Origin: Parasphingopyxis marina
GTDB lineage: Bacteria > Pseudomonadota > Alphaproteobacteria > Sphingomonadales > Sphingomonadaceae
Length of the DNA: 64,000 nt
Direction of reading: 5' to 3'
Assembly: GCF_014237875.1 (NCBI RefSeq)
Contig: NZ_JACJVJ010000003.1
Span: forward strand, 248,001-312,000
The position numbers were made by a program, and so were the translations under genes. This document shows, one piece after another, positions 8,973 to 16,719 of the stretch. Under the pieces are notes generated by a model, which was not told the DNA's origin, made no database searches, and saw only the letters and a list, made by a program, of their open reading frames with translations. Numbering within the stretch: the stretch's first letter is position 1; each line of letters opens with the position of its first letter.

Positions 8973-9001
8973 TTGAGGCATCGGAATCTCGCGCCTATAA
9001 G
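8973..9001 (+). promoter_or_regulatory. Likely sigma70-type promoter of the cytochrome oxidase operon
   Basis: TTGAGG (8973-8978) and TATAAG (8996-9001) are separated by exactly 17 bases and lie about 65 bases upstream of the ctaC start. The downstream sequence is GC-rich (GCGCGCGCGAG), as in many promoters of this group. No separate regulatory site was recognised. Confidence 0.55.
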
Positions 9002-9067
9002 CGCGCGCGAGACTCAACTGCTTCTAGGTGTTTGCCGCTTTTCGTCGGCGGCAAGAATGGGGACGCA

Positions 9068-10117
9068 ATGCGTATTGTCACGAATTTGTTGCTGGCTGCA
9101 GGTCTCGCTGCAGCTTCGCTTTCCGTAACGTCGTCTGTCGGAGCCATGGCGCCGCAGACCGAACTTGCTCCGGCTCCCGAGGCCGAGCTGGCTCCCGCGC
9201 CGGATGTCGAATCCGACGCAGCGGCGGCCGCTGCGACTGCCGAAGAAGCACCGGCATTCGAATATGCCGAGCCCACCGAAGGCATCGGAACGCCGGTCGA
9301 TGGCGGCATGACGCTTCCCGAACAGGTCACCGAAGTCGGTCAGGACGCGCTGTGGTTTCACAATGCGTTGCTCCTTCCGATCATTACCGTGATCTCGCTG
9401 CTCGTCCTGTTTCTGCTGCTCTGGGTGATCGCGCGTTTCAATCGCCGGTCCAACCCGACGCCTTCCAAGACGACGCACAACACCTTCCTTGAAGTGCTCT
9501 GGACGCTGGTTCCCGTCCTCATCCTCGTCGGGATCGCGATCCCCTCGATCAATCTCTTGCAGGCGCAATATAACCTGCCCGAGGGCGAAACGGTTACCGT
9601 GAAGGTGACGGGCAATCAGTGGTACTGGACCTATGAATATCCCGATCATGGCGAGATCATGCTGATCTCCAACATGTTGCCCGAAGAAGCCGACGCGCAA
9701 GAAGGCCAGCGTTTCCGTACGGATGCAGATGGCCCGCGCCTGCTCGGTGTCGACGAGCGCATGGTGATTCCGGCGGGCACCAATGTTCGCTTCCTGGTGA
9801 CCGCGGCCGACGTGATTCACAGCTTTGCCGTTCCGGCCTTCTGGACGAAAATCGATGCAGTTCCGGGCCGCCTCAACGAACGCTGGGTCCGTGTCGACCG
9901 GCCCGGTGTCTATTTCGGCCAATGTTCGGAACTGTGCGGCGCGCGCCACGCTTTCATGCCGATCGCTGTTGAAGTCGTCTCGCCGGAAGATTTCGAACGC
10001 TGGGTGCTCGCCCAGGGCGGATCGATGCCCGGCGCCGAAGCCGAAACATCCGATGACGCCGCCGAAGACACGGCCACCGATACATCCGCCGCCGAGGCGG
10101 CCGAGACCGCAAGCTAA
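9068..10117 (+). CDS. ctaC: Cytochrome c oxidase subunit II
   Basis: Subunit II of the aa3-type terminal oxidase takes electrons from cytochrome c through the CuA centre. The 349-residue protein has a signal peptide, an Ala/Pro/Glu-rich linker (residues about 30-75) and two membrane helices (about 100-123 and 143-165). The cupredoxin domain carries CuA ligands His251, Cys286, Glu288, Cys290, His294 and Met297. The acidic Ala/Thr/Asp-rich tail after residue 315 is low complexity and probably disordered. No haem-binding CxxCH is present. The ATG at 9068 follows GGGGACG. First gene of the operon. Confidence 0.96.
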   Translation: MRIVTNLLLAAGLAAASLSVTSSVGAMAPQTELAPAPEAELAPAPDVESDAAAAAATAEEAPAFEYAEPTEGIGTPVDGGMTLPEQVTEVGQDALWFHNALLLPIITVISLLVLFLLLWVIARFNRRSNPTPSKTTHNTFLEVLWTLVPVLILVGIAIPSINLLQAQYNLPEGETVTVKVTGNQWYWTYEYPDHGEIMLISNMLPEEADAQEGQRFRTDADGPRLLGVDERMVIPAGTNVRFLVTAADVIHSFAVPAFWTKIDAVPGRLNERWVRVDRPGVYFGQCSELCGARHAFMPIAVEVVSPEDFERWVLAQGGSMPGAEAETSDDAAEDTATDTSAAEAAETAS

Positions 10118-10129
10118 AGGTTCGCAACC

Positions 10130-11776
10130 ATGACCGACACCGCCGCCACTCCCGCTCATTTCGAAGCGCATGCCGATAACGCGCATCACGATGCGGACCA
10201 CAAGCCGGGCTTTTTCGTCCGCTGGTTCATGTCGACGAACCACAAGGATATCGGCACGCTCTACCTGATCTTCGCGATCATCGCCGGCATCGTCGGCGGG
10301 ATGATTTCGGGCATGATGCGGATGGAACTGGCCGAGCCGGGCATCCAGTATCTTGCGGACTGGTCGGGCGAGGAGGGCGACGCGGCCCTTCATTTCTGGA
10401 ATGTGCTGATTACCGCGCATGGCCTGATCATGGTCTTCTTCATGGTGATGCCGGCGATGATCGGCGGCTTCGGCAACTGGTTCGTGCCGCTGATGATCGG
10501 CGCGCCGGACATGGCCTTTCCGCGGATGAACAATATCAGCTTCTGGCTGCTGGTTCCCGCTTTCCTGCTGCTCATGGGTTCGGCCTTTTTCGGGGCGGGT
10601 GCGGGCACCGGCTGGACCGTCTATGCGCCGCTATCGACCTATGGCGAGCCCGGGCCCTCGGTGGATATGGCGATCCTGTCGCTCCACCTTGCCGGCGCCT
10701 CGTCGATCCTCGGTGCGATCAACTTCATCACGACCATTTTCAACATGCGTGCGCCGGGCATGACCCTGCACAAAATGCCGCTGTTCGTGTGGTCGGTGCT
10801 GGTCACCGCCTTCCTGCTGCTGCTCGCGCTGCCGGTGCTTGCCGCGGCGATCACGATGCTGCTGACCGATCGCAATTTCGGCACGACCTTCTATGATCCG
10901 CAGGGCGGCGGCGATCCGCTGCTCTACCAGCATCTGTTCTGGTTCTTCGGACATCCCGAGGTCTACATCATGATCCTGCCGGGCTTCGGCATGGTTTCGC
11001 AGGTCGTCGCCACCTTCAGCCGCAAACCGGTCTTCGGCTATCTCGGCATGGCCTATGCCATGGTCGCGATCGGCGTGGTCGGTTTCGTCGTTTGGGCGCA
11101 CCACATGTTCACCGTGGGGCTGAGCCTCAATACGAAGCTCTATTTCACGGCCGCGACGATGGTTATCGCGGTGCCGACCGGCATCAAGATCTTCAGCTGG
11201 ATCGCCACCATGTGGGGCGGTTCGGTGACCTTCAAGACGCCGATGCTCTGGGCGATGGGCTTCATCTTCATGTTCACCGTCGGCGGCGTCACCGGCGTCG
11301 TGCTGGCCAATGGCGGCTTCGACGACATCGTTCACGACACCTATTATGTGGTGGCGCATTTCCATTATGTGCTGTCGCTGGGCGCCGTGTTCGGCCTCTT
11401 CTCGGGCTGGTATTACTGGTTCGGGAAGATGAGCGGGAGGATGTACAACGAATTTCTCGGCCAGCTGCATTTCTGGCTGTTCTTCATCGGCGTGAACGTG
11501 CTGTTCTTCCCGATGCATTTCCTCGGGCTCGATTCCATGCCGCGCCGCTATCCGGACTATCCGGATGCCTATGCGCATTGGAACGAGATCGCGACCTATG
11601 GCTATTGGATCATGCTGGCCGGCATGGCCGTGTTCTTCGTTAACACGATCTGGTCGCTGGTTGCCGGCAAGAAGGCCGCCGACAATTATTGGGGTGAAGG
11701 CGCAACGACTCTCGAATGGACGCTGTCGAGCCCGCCGCCCTATCATCAGTTCAACACGTTGCCGAAAATCGACTAG
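10130..11776 (+). CDS. ctaD: Cytochrome c oxidase subunit I
   Basis: The catalytic subunit holds haem a and the haem a3-CuB centre where O2 is reduced and protons are pumped. The 548-residue polytopic protein shows [14 protein letters not shown] (low-spin haem ligand region) and [17 protein letters not shown], with the CuB His and the His-Tyr crosslink pair. WAHHMFTVG holds the two other CuB histidines, and HFHYVLSLG the haem ligands. The start is 12 bases after ctaC, so the two are co-transcribed. Confidence 0.98.
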   Translation: MTDTAATPAHFEAHADNAHHDADHKPGFFVRWFMSTNHKDIGTLYLIFAIIAGIVGGMISGMMRMELAEPGIQYLADWSGEEGDAALHFWNVLITAHGLIMVFFMVMPAMIGGFGNWFVPLMIGAPDMAFPRMNNISFWLLVPAFLLLMGSAFFGAGAGTGWTVYAPLSTYGEPGPSVDMAILSLHLAGASSILGAINFITTIFNMRAPGMTLHKMPLFVWSVLVTAFLLLLALPVLAAAITMLLTDRNFGTTFYDPQGGGDPLLYQHLFWFFGHPEVYIMILPGFGMVSQVVATFSRKPVFGYLGMAYAMVAIGVVGFVVWAHHMFTVGLSLNTKLYFTAATMVIAVPTGIKIFSWIATMWGGSVTFKTPMLWAMGFIFMFTVGGVTGVVLANGGFDDIVHDTYYVVAHFHYVLSLGAVFGLFSGWYYWFGKMSGRMYNEFLGQLHFWLFFIGVNVLFFPMHFLGLDSMPRRYPDYPDAYAHWNEIATYGYWIMLAGMAVFFVNTIWSLVAGKKAADNYWGEGATTLEWTLSSPPPYHQFNTLPKID

Positions 11777-11800
11777 GCCTCGTGCGCTGAAATCAACCGT

Positions 11801-11823
11801 CCGGTCCCGTGCTGCGGGTCCGG
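11801..11823 (+). other. Hairpin between ctaD and ctaB
   Basis: CCGGTCCCG-TGCTG-CGGGTCCGG forms a stem with one T-T mismatch, directly before the ctaB Shine-Dalgarno region (GGCGGAGA). It could set the ratio of structural subunit to haem-synthesis mRNA. No U-tract follows. Confidence 0.35.
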
Positions 11824-11844
11824 GCGGAGAAATTGCAAACGGTT

Positions 11845-12798
11845 ATGACCACCACGACCGCCTCATCCCAAGCCCATCGCGGGGCTCAAGCCGCGGCTTC
11901 GGCTGTGCCCATCGTCGCCGACTGGCGCGATTTCTATGCGTTGACCAAGCCCGGCGTGATGAAGCTCGTCGTGTTCACGGGCCTGTGCGGGATGCTGGCG
12001 GCGCCGACACAGCTTCATCCGATACTTGCCTTTGCCGCGATCCTCGCCATCGCACTCGGCCATGGCGCGGCCGCCGCGCTCAACCAATGGTATGAAGCCG
12101 ATATCGATGCACTGATGAAGCGTACCGCCGCGCGCCCGCTACCGGCCGGGCGGATGGACCGCGAGACTGCACTGCATTTCGGCGTCGGTCTCGGCTTCTT
12201 CTCGGTGATCCTGATGGGCATGGCGACCAACTGGCTCGCCGCTGCCACCTTGGCTGCCGCGATCCTCTTCTACGTAGTCGTCTATACGATCCTCCTGAAA
12301 CGCCGCACGCCACAGAACATCGTCATCGGCGGCGCAGCCGGCGCCTTCCCGCCGCTGATCGGCTGGGCCGCCGCGACCGGAGAGATCTCGGCGCTGCCGC
12401 TGCTCCTCTTTGCGCTGATCTTCCTTTGGACGCCGCCGCATTTCTGGGCCCTCTCGCTCTGGGTGAATTCCGATTATGCGCGCGCCGGGGTGCCGATGAT
12501 GACGGTAGTTGCCGGACCTCAATCGACGCGGCGGCAAATCGCGTTCTACACCCTGCCGATGGCGCTCGTCGCTATCGCGCCATGGGCGCTGGGCCTGACC
12601 GGGCCGGTTTATGGGCTGACGGCGATCGTTCTGAGCCTCGCTTTTGCCGCTCTAGCGCTCGCCGTCGCGGCCAATCGCGCGACCGATCCGGCGGCGATGA
12701 AACCTGAAAAGCGGCTCTTCGCCTTTTCGATTGTCTATCTGTTCGCGCTGTTCGGGGCGCTCGTTATCGATGCTTGGGCACCGAGGATTTTTGCATGA
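11845..12798 (+). CDS. ctaB: Protohaem IX farnesyltransferase (haem O synthase)
   Basis: CtaB attaches a farnesyl group to haem b, giving haem O, the precursor of haem A used by the oxidase. The 317-residue UbiA-family membrane protein has about nine helices. The first prenyl-diphosphate motif is [21 protein letters not shown]-like (starting near residue 74), and the second region contains [11 protein letters not shown]. The ATG at 11845 is preferred over 11809, because the first residues of the longer frame look unlike the family. It is 68 bases after ctaD and overlaps the next small gene by 4 bases. Confidence 0.95.
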   Translation: MTTTTASSQAHRGAQAAASAVPIVADWRDFYALTKPGVMKLVVFTGLCGMLAAPTQLHPILAFAAILAIALGHGAAAALNQWYEADIDALMKRTAARPLPAGRMDRETALHFGVGLGFFSVILMGMATNWLAAATLAAAILFYVVVYTILLKRRTPQNIVIGGAAGAFPPLIGWAAATGEISALPLLLFALIFLWTPPHFWALSLWVNSDYARAGVPMMTVVAGPQSTRRQIAFYTLPMALVAIAPWALGLTGPVYGLTAIVLSLAFAALALAVAANRATDPAAMKPEKRLFAFSIVYLFALFGALVIDAWAPRIFA

Positions 12799-12926
12799 CG
12801 CCCGAGGAAGAAGAGATTATCCGCCGCCGCCAGAAGAGTCGGGCCGTAATGACGGCGTTGCTTCTCGTGGCGATGTGCATCCTGTTCTACCTGATCACCA
12901 TCGTGCGCATCGGGACGGCGGGATGA
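12795..12926 (+). CDS. 43-residue single-helix membrane protein in the oxidase operon (CoxF-like position)
   Basis: The ATG overlaps the ctaB stop (ATGA) and its TGA overlaps the ctaG ATG (ATGA), so it is coupled on both sides. The protein begins [17 protein letters not shown], with a charged cytoplasmic tail, and then has one membrane helix (residues about 19-38, [18 protein letters not shown]). The position between ctaB and ctaG matches the small proteins called CoxF or left hypothetical in other alphaproteobacteria. That name rests on position only. A role in assembly of the oxidase is inferred. Confidence 0.75.
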   Translation: MTPEEEEIIRRRQKSRAVMTALLLVAMCILFYLITIVRIGTAG

Positions 12927-13492
12927 ACGGGATGACCGATTCTCGGCTGACGACGAAGAACCGGCGCAGCGCGTTCGCGGCCGCGATGCTGGTGGCGGGC
13001 ATGGTAGCCCTCGGTTTCGCTTCGGTGCCGCTCTACCGCATCTTTTGCCAGGTTACCGGCTATGGCGGTACGACCCAGCGCGCCGAGGCGATAGCGGCCA
13101 ATATCGTGCCCACCGGCCGCGTGATCACGGTCCGCTTCGATTCCAACGTGTCGCGCGAACTGCCCTGGAATTTCGTGCCGGAACGCCATACCGACCGGGT
13201 CGCGATCGGCGCGCGCGAAATGGCCTTTTATCGCGCCGAAAACCTGTCGAACCATGCGATTACCGGATCTGCCAGCTTCAACGTGACGCCGCTCGCGGCG
13301 GGCCAGTATTTCACCAAGATCCAGTGCTTCTGTTTTACGCAGCAAACGTTGCAGCCGGGCGAGAATGTCCGCATGCCGGTGACCTATTATGTCGATCCGG
13401 CGATCCTCGAAGATCCCGATGTCGGCGATGTCGAGGAAATCACCCTTTCCTACACCTTCTACCCCGTGGACGAACCATCGTCCGATGGCTAG
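12923..13492 (+). CDS. ctaG: Cytochrome c oxidase copper-delivery protein CtaG (Cox11)
   Basis: CtaG/Cox11 inserts copper into the CuB site of subunit I. The 189-residue protein has one N-terminal membrane helix (AFAAAMLVAGMVALGFASVP) and a periplasmic beta-rich domain. The copper-binding CxC motif is in IQCFCFTQQTL. The conserved VPLYRIFCQVTGYGGTTQ segment, which contains the extra Cys near the membrane, and YYVDPAI are visible. It overlaps the small upstream gene by 4 bases. Confidence 0.95.
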   Translation: MNGMTDSRLTTKNRRSAFAAAMLVAGMVALGFASVPLYRIFCQVTGYGGTTQRAEAIAANIVPTGRVITVRFDSNVSRELPWNFVPERHTDRVAIGAREMAFYRAENLSNHAITGSASFNVTPLAAGQYFTKIQCFCFTQQTLQPGENVRMPVTYYVDPAILEDPDVGDVEEITLSYTFYPVDEPSSDG

Positions 13493-13531
13493 AGACCTGA
13501 TTCGAACGCTTCAACAAGGGAATTGAGCGCA

Positions 13532-14353
13532 ATGGCTGGAGCCGCCCCGCAACACGACTATCATCTGGTGAACCCCAGCATCTGGCCGCTGGTCGGCGCC
13601 TTTTCGGCGCTCGCCATGGCGGCGGGCGCGATCATGTGGATGCACGAAGCGGCCTATGGCGGCTGGCTTTTCTTCGCCGGGCTGATCGGCGTGCTTTTCA
13701 CGATGTTCAGCTGGTGGAGCGATGTGATCCGCGAAGCCCATGCTGGCGATCACAAGCCGGTGGTGCAGCTGCACATGCGCTACGGCATGATCCTGTTCAT
13801 TGCCTCGGAAGTGATGTTCTTCGTCGGCTGGTTCTGGGCATTTTTCGATGCCTCGCTCTTTCCGCGCGCCTTTGGCGATGCCACGGCCGCGACCTGGCCG
13901 CCCGAGGGCGTCCATGTCTTCAATCCGTTCAGCTTCCCGCTGCTCAACACGCTGATCCTGCTCTGCTCGGGCACCACGGTTACCTGGGCGCACCATTCGC
14001 TGCTCAACGGCGATCGGCAGGGCCTGAAAACCGGCCTGTGGCTGACGATCCTGCTCGGAATCCTGTTCAGCTGCATCCAGGCCTATGAATATGCGCATGC
14101 CGCGTTCGATTTCTCGGGCAATATCTACGGCGCGACCTTCTTCATGGCGACAGGCTTTCACGGCTTCCACGTCATCGTCGGCACGATTTTCCTGATCGTG
14201 TGCCTGATCCGCGCCTATCAGGGGGATTTCACGCCGAAGCAGCATTTCGGCTTCGAAGCGGCCGCCTGGTACTGGCATTTTGTCGACGTCGTGTGGCTGT
14301 TCCTCTTCGTATCGATCTATGTCTGGGGCGGCGCCGGAGCCGAAATCCACTAG
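13532..14353 (+). CDS. ctaE: Cytochrome c oxidase subunit III
   Basis: Subunit III stabilises the oxidase core and feeds protons to the D-channel. The 273-residue protein has seven predicted helices. Visible motifs are HDYHLVNPSIWPLVG, FSWWSDVIREA, RYGMILFIASEVMFF (with the conserved Glu), WAHHSLLNG and HFGFEAAAWYWHFVDVVWLF. The ATG at 13532 has AAGGGA at good distance. A TTG at 13523 would be too close to that site. Confidence 0.96.
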   Translation: MAGAAPQHDYHLVNPSIWPLVGAFSALAMAAGAIMWMHEAAYGGWLFFAGLIGVLFTMFSWWSDVIREAHAGDHKPVVQLHMRYGMILFIASEVMFFVGWFWAFFDASLFPRAFGDATAATWPPEGVHVFNPFSFPLLNTLILLCSGTTVTWAHHSLLNGDRQGLKTGLWLTILLGILFSCIQAYEYAHAAFDFSGNIYGATFFMATGFHGFHVIVGTIFLIVCLIRAYQGDFTPKQHFGFEAAAWYWHFVDVVWLFLFVSIYVWGGAGAEIH

Positions 14354-14372
14354 GATTTGCGTCGATGATCCC

Positions 14373-14398
14373 GTCACGCCAGCGTGCGCCGGAATGAC
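14373..14398 (+). repeat. Short imperfect palindrome of the GTCATTCCGGCG type
   Basis: GTCACGCCAGC-GT-GCGCCGGAATGAC is an imperfect inverted repeat between ctaE and the DUF983 gene. It resembles the short GTCATTCCGGCG-like palindromes scattered in alphaproteobacterial intergenic DNA. I see only this one copy in the window. Confidence 0.35.
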
Positions 14399-14411
14399 AC
14401 AGGATCGACCG

Positions 14412-14789
14412 ATGGACCAAGTGACGCCTCTGGCGACCGGGTTGACGGGCGCCTGCCCCCGGTGCGGCGCCAGAACGCTGTTTGCGGCGCCGACACGGTT
14501 CGCCGACAGCTGCGGCGCCTGCGGGCTTGCCTATTCGAGTTTCAACGTCGGCGATGGCCCTGCGGCTTTTCTGACACTTGTCATCGGCGCGCTGGTGGTG
14601 GTTCTGGCGCTTACGGTCGAGCTCAGCCTGGGGCCGCCCTTCTGGGTTCATATCCTGCTCTGGGTGCCGTTTACGGTGGCGGCTGTCGTCTTTGGCCTGC
14701 GCATCGGCAAGGGGATGCTGCTCGCGCTGGAATATCGCAACGCCGCGCGCGAAGGCCGGATCGCTGCGCACGACGATAGCGAGGAATGA
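14412..14789 (+). CDS. DUF983 membrane protein with an N-terminal zinc-ribbon
   Basis: The 125-residue protein has two CxxC pairs near the N-terminus (CPRCGART and CGACGLAY), consistent with a small zinc-ribbon, and two membrane helices (about residues 55-75 and 82-102). DUF983 proteins are very often encoded next to ctaE and surf1 in alphaproteobacteria, so a role in oxidase biogenesis is likely but unproven. The ATG at 14412 is chosen, since an ATG at 14394 lies inside the upstream palindrome. It overlaps surf1 by 4 bases. Confidence 0.85.
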   Translation: MDQVTPLATGLTGACPRCGARTLFAAPTRFADSCGACGLAYSSFNVGDGPAAFLTLVIGALVVVLALTVELSLGPPFWVHILLWVPFTVAAVVFGLRIGKGMLLALEYRNAAREGRIAAHDDSEE

Positions 14790-15358
14790 GACTCCCGTTC
14801 ATCCCAACGATCATCGTCGTTGCCGCGATGGCGACGATGATCGGACTTGGCGTCTGGCAGCTCCAGCGCAAGGCGGAGAAGGAGGCATTGCTCGTCCAAT
14901 ATGGCGCAGCGGCGGAAATGCTGCCGGTCGCCTGGCCCGAAACGCCGGACACCGCCTATCTCTATCGGCGCGCCACCGGCTATTGCCTCGCGCCCGTCAG
15001 TTGGCGCGCGATTGCCGGGCAGAATATCGAGGGCGAGGCCGGCTGGCGGCATATCGCCTCCTGCCGCACGGGCGGCGGCGAAGGGCCGGGGATGCAGGCG
15101 GTGATGGGCTGGTCGCAGAATTTCGACGATCCGGAGGGCTGGGAAGGCGGCGAAGTGACCGGCACGATCACGCTCGATCCCGAATATGGCCTGCGGCTCG
15201 TGTCCGACGAGCCGGTCGCGGGGCTCGAGCCGGTCGCGCGGCCAACGCCGGAGGAGATTCCCAATAACCATCTGCTCTATGCGATCCAGTGGTTCTTCTT
15301 CGCTGCGGCGGCCGGCATCGTCTACCTCTTGGCGCTCAGACGGCGATTGCGCGCCTGA
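14786..15358 (+). CDS. SURF1-family oxidase assembly protein (short form)
   Basis: SURF1/Shy1 proteins help deliver haem a to oxidase subunit I. The 190-residue protein has the usual topology, an N-terminal helix ending in LGVWQLQRKAEKE, a periplasmic domain, and a C-terminal helix preceded by NNHLLYAIQWFFFA. It is shorter than the usual 230-260 residues. The central region carries three cysteines (CLAP, CRTGGG), which is not typical. It is the last oxidase-operon gene before a stretch of opposite-strand genes. Confidence 0.88.
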   Translation: MRLPFIPTIIVVAAMATMIGLGVWQLQRKAEKEALLVQYGAAAEMLPVAWPETPDTAYLYRRATGYCLAPVSWRAIAGQNIEGEAGWRHIASCRTGGGEGPGMQAVMGWSQNFDDPEGWEGGEVTGTITLDPEYGLRLVSDEPVAGLEPVARPTPEEIPNNHLLYAIQWFFFAAAAGIVYLLALRRRLRA

Positions 15359-15382
15359 GTGCGCCCGGCGAGCGTTCCGGCG

Positions 15383-15778
15383 CTATGCGAGGTTGAGTTG
15401 CCAGGGCACGCCGAAACGGTCTGCGACCCATGCGTAGAGCCGCGAGAAGCCGTAATTGCCCGTCGGCATCATCACCTTTCCGTCGTGCGATAGCGTCTCG
15501 CTCAATCCGCGCAGCTCCTCCTCGCTCGAGCATTCGACGAAAAAGGATTGGGAGGGTGTGAAAGTGAAACCGTGTACCGGCGGGCTGTCGAAGACGCGGA
15601 TTTGCTGTCCGGCAACACTGAAGACCGCCATCTTGACCGCGCTCGGCGGCATTCGCTCGCCCTCGCCATACTGTTCGATCGCTTCGAGCTTCGCGCCGGC
15701 GAAGGTCGCCAGATAGAAATCGAGCGCCGCCTTGGCCTCGCCGGTAAACATCAGGAACGGGATGCAGCTTTTCGGCAT
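15383..15778 (-). CDS. PhnB-like VOC (glyoxalase-fold) protein
   Basis: The 131-residue protein has the PhnB/YjdN-type fold, with N-terminal IPFLMFTGEAKAALDFYLATF, a central PPSAVKMAVFSVAGQQI, and C-terminal GNYGFSRLYAWVADRFGVPWQLNLA. Its substrate is unknown. Family members lack clear catalytic assignments. It is on the same strand as the neighbouring SRPBCC gene (17 bases apart), and both are divergent from an ArsR-type regulator. This trio is often seen in bacterial genomes. Confidence 0.85.
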   Translation of the reverse strand: MPKSCIPFLMFTGEAKAALDFYLATFAGAKLEAIEQYGEGERMPPSAVKMAVFSVAGQQIRVFDSPPVHGFTFTPSQSFFVECSSEEELRGLSETLSHDGKVMMPTGNYGFSRLYAWVADRFGVPWQLNLA

Positions 15779-15795
15779 GATGCGCCCTTCTGCTT

Positions 15796-16278
15796 CTATT
15801 TGTACATGCCCTCGCGCAGGTTGAGGCCGTGTTCGACCCAGGCCTTGAGCGCGCAGAGCATCTGCGCCCAGCCCTGGCAGTTGCCATAAGAGGCGTCGAG
15901 CGCGCCCTGGTTCTCGCGCCAGCCTTCCTCCTTGATCTCCAACAGCGTGCGGCCGTCATCGAGGGCGGTGAAGCTCATCGTTACCGTCGTCTTGTAGTCG
16001 ACCTCCTTCATGTCGCCGCCATCGAGATTGGGCGCTTCGCCCTCGGTCGCCTGCCATTGCAGCACGATCTTTTCGTTCTTCACGACCTCGACGACGTCGA
16101 CCGGGAAGGCGCCGGGGTAGTCGTGGAAATCCCAGGTAACCGTCGCGCCGGTTTCGATCCGGCCCTTGGCGCCGCCCGTGGTGAAATAATGGGACAGCTT
16201 GTCGGGATCGGCGACCGCCTCGAATACCTCGTCGACCGGAGCGGCGATCCGCGCCGCCACCCTGAACTTCAGATCCAT
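15796..16278 (-). CDS. SRPBCC (AHSA1/START-like) protein
   Basis: The 160-residue protein begins with the family-typical FRVAARIAAPVDEVFEAVADPDKLSHYFT. It contains TVTWDFHDYPGAFPVDVVEV and ends with the long C-terminal helix region NCQGWAQMLCALKAWVEHG. The fold makes a deep hydrophobic pocket for small ligands. The ligand is unknown. It is encoded divergently from the ArsR-type gene, with a palindrome between them that probably controls both. Confidence 0.87.
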   Translation of the reverse strand: MDLKFRVAARIAAPVDEVFEAVADPDKLSHYFTTGGAKGRIETGATVTWDFHDYPGAFPVDVVEVVKNEKIVLQWQATEGEAPNLDGGDMKEVDYKTTVTMSFTALDDGRTLLEIKEEGWRENQGALDASYGNCQGWAQMLCALKAWVEHGLNLREGMYK

Positions 16279-16320
16279 CGCATCCTCCCAGGGGACATTC
16301 GGCTTGAGTCGCGCCTATTT

Positions 16321-16340
16321 ATGTTATAAATATATAACAT
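16321..16340 (+). promoter_or_regulatory. Palindromic operator overlapping the ArsR-type start codon
   Basis: ATGTTATA-AATA-TATAACAT is a perfect 8-4-8 inverted repeat in an AT-rich patch. Its last two bases are the first two of the proposed regulator start codon (16339). It lies in the 60-base gap between the divergent SRPBCC and ArsR-type genes and is the obvious candidate operator for both directions. Confidence 0.7.
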
Positions 16341-16668
16341 GTCAATCTCGGACCACTTCGATACGATTTTCAAGGCGCTGGCTGCGCCCGTGCGACGGCA
16401 GATCCTAGACGATCTGCGCGATCAGCCGCTGACGACGGGTTCCCTATGCGCGCATTTTCCGGAGCTCGACCGCTGTACGGTGATGCAGCATATCAAGGTT
16501 CTGGAGGAGGCCGATCTCGTCCTTCCCGTGCGCAAGGGGCGCGAGCGCTGGAATCATCTGAACCCGCTGCCGATCCATGAAATCCATGAACGCTGGATCG
16601 GCCCCCATGCTGCGCTGGCCGTCGGCAAGTTGGCGACGCTCAAGGCCGATCTCGAAAGACAAAGCTGA
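16339..16668 (+). CDS. ArsR-family winged-helix repressor
   Basis: The 109-residue protein shows an ArsR-type DNA-binding domain: HFDTIFKALAAPVRRQILDDL, then the recognition region CTVMQHIKVLEEADLVLPVRKGRERWNHLNP. The two cysteines do not form the classical CVCDL metal site, so metal sensing is unlikely. It probably represses the divergent SRPBCC-VOC pair through the palindrome at its own 5' end. No Shine-Dalgarno is visible before ATG 16339 because the operator fills the space, so a leaderless mRNA is possible. Confidence 0.85.
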   Translation: MSISDHFDTIFKALAAPVRRQILDDLRDQPLTTGSLCAHFPELDRCTVMQHIKVLEEADLVLPVRKGRERWNHLNPLPIHEIHERWIGPHAALAVGKLATLKADLERQS

Positions 16669-16719
16669 ACCGCGGCAGTCCTTGCCCCTCGCCGCGCACA
16701 CGGCTAACCCCCGCCGGTC

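Noticed and set aside
16339-16668. Arsenic or metal-sensing role for the ArsR-type protein
   Set aside because: The classical CVCDL metal motif is absent and the neighbours are VOC/SRPBCC proteins, not arsenic genes.
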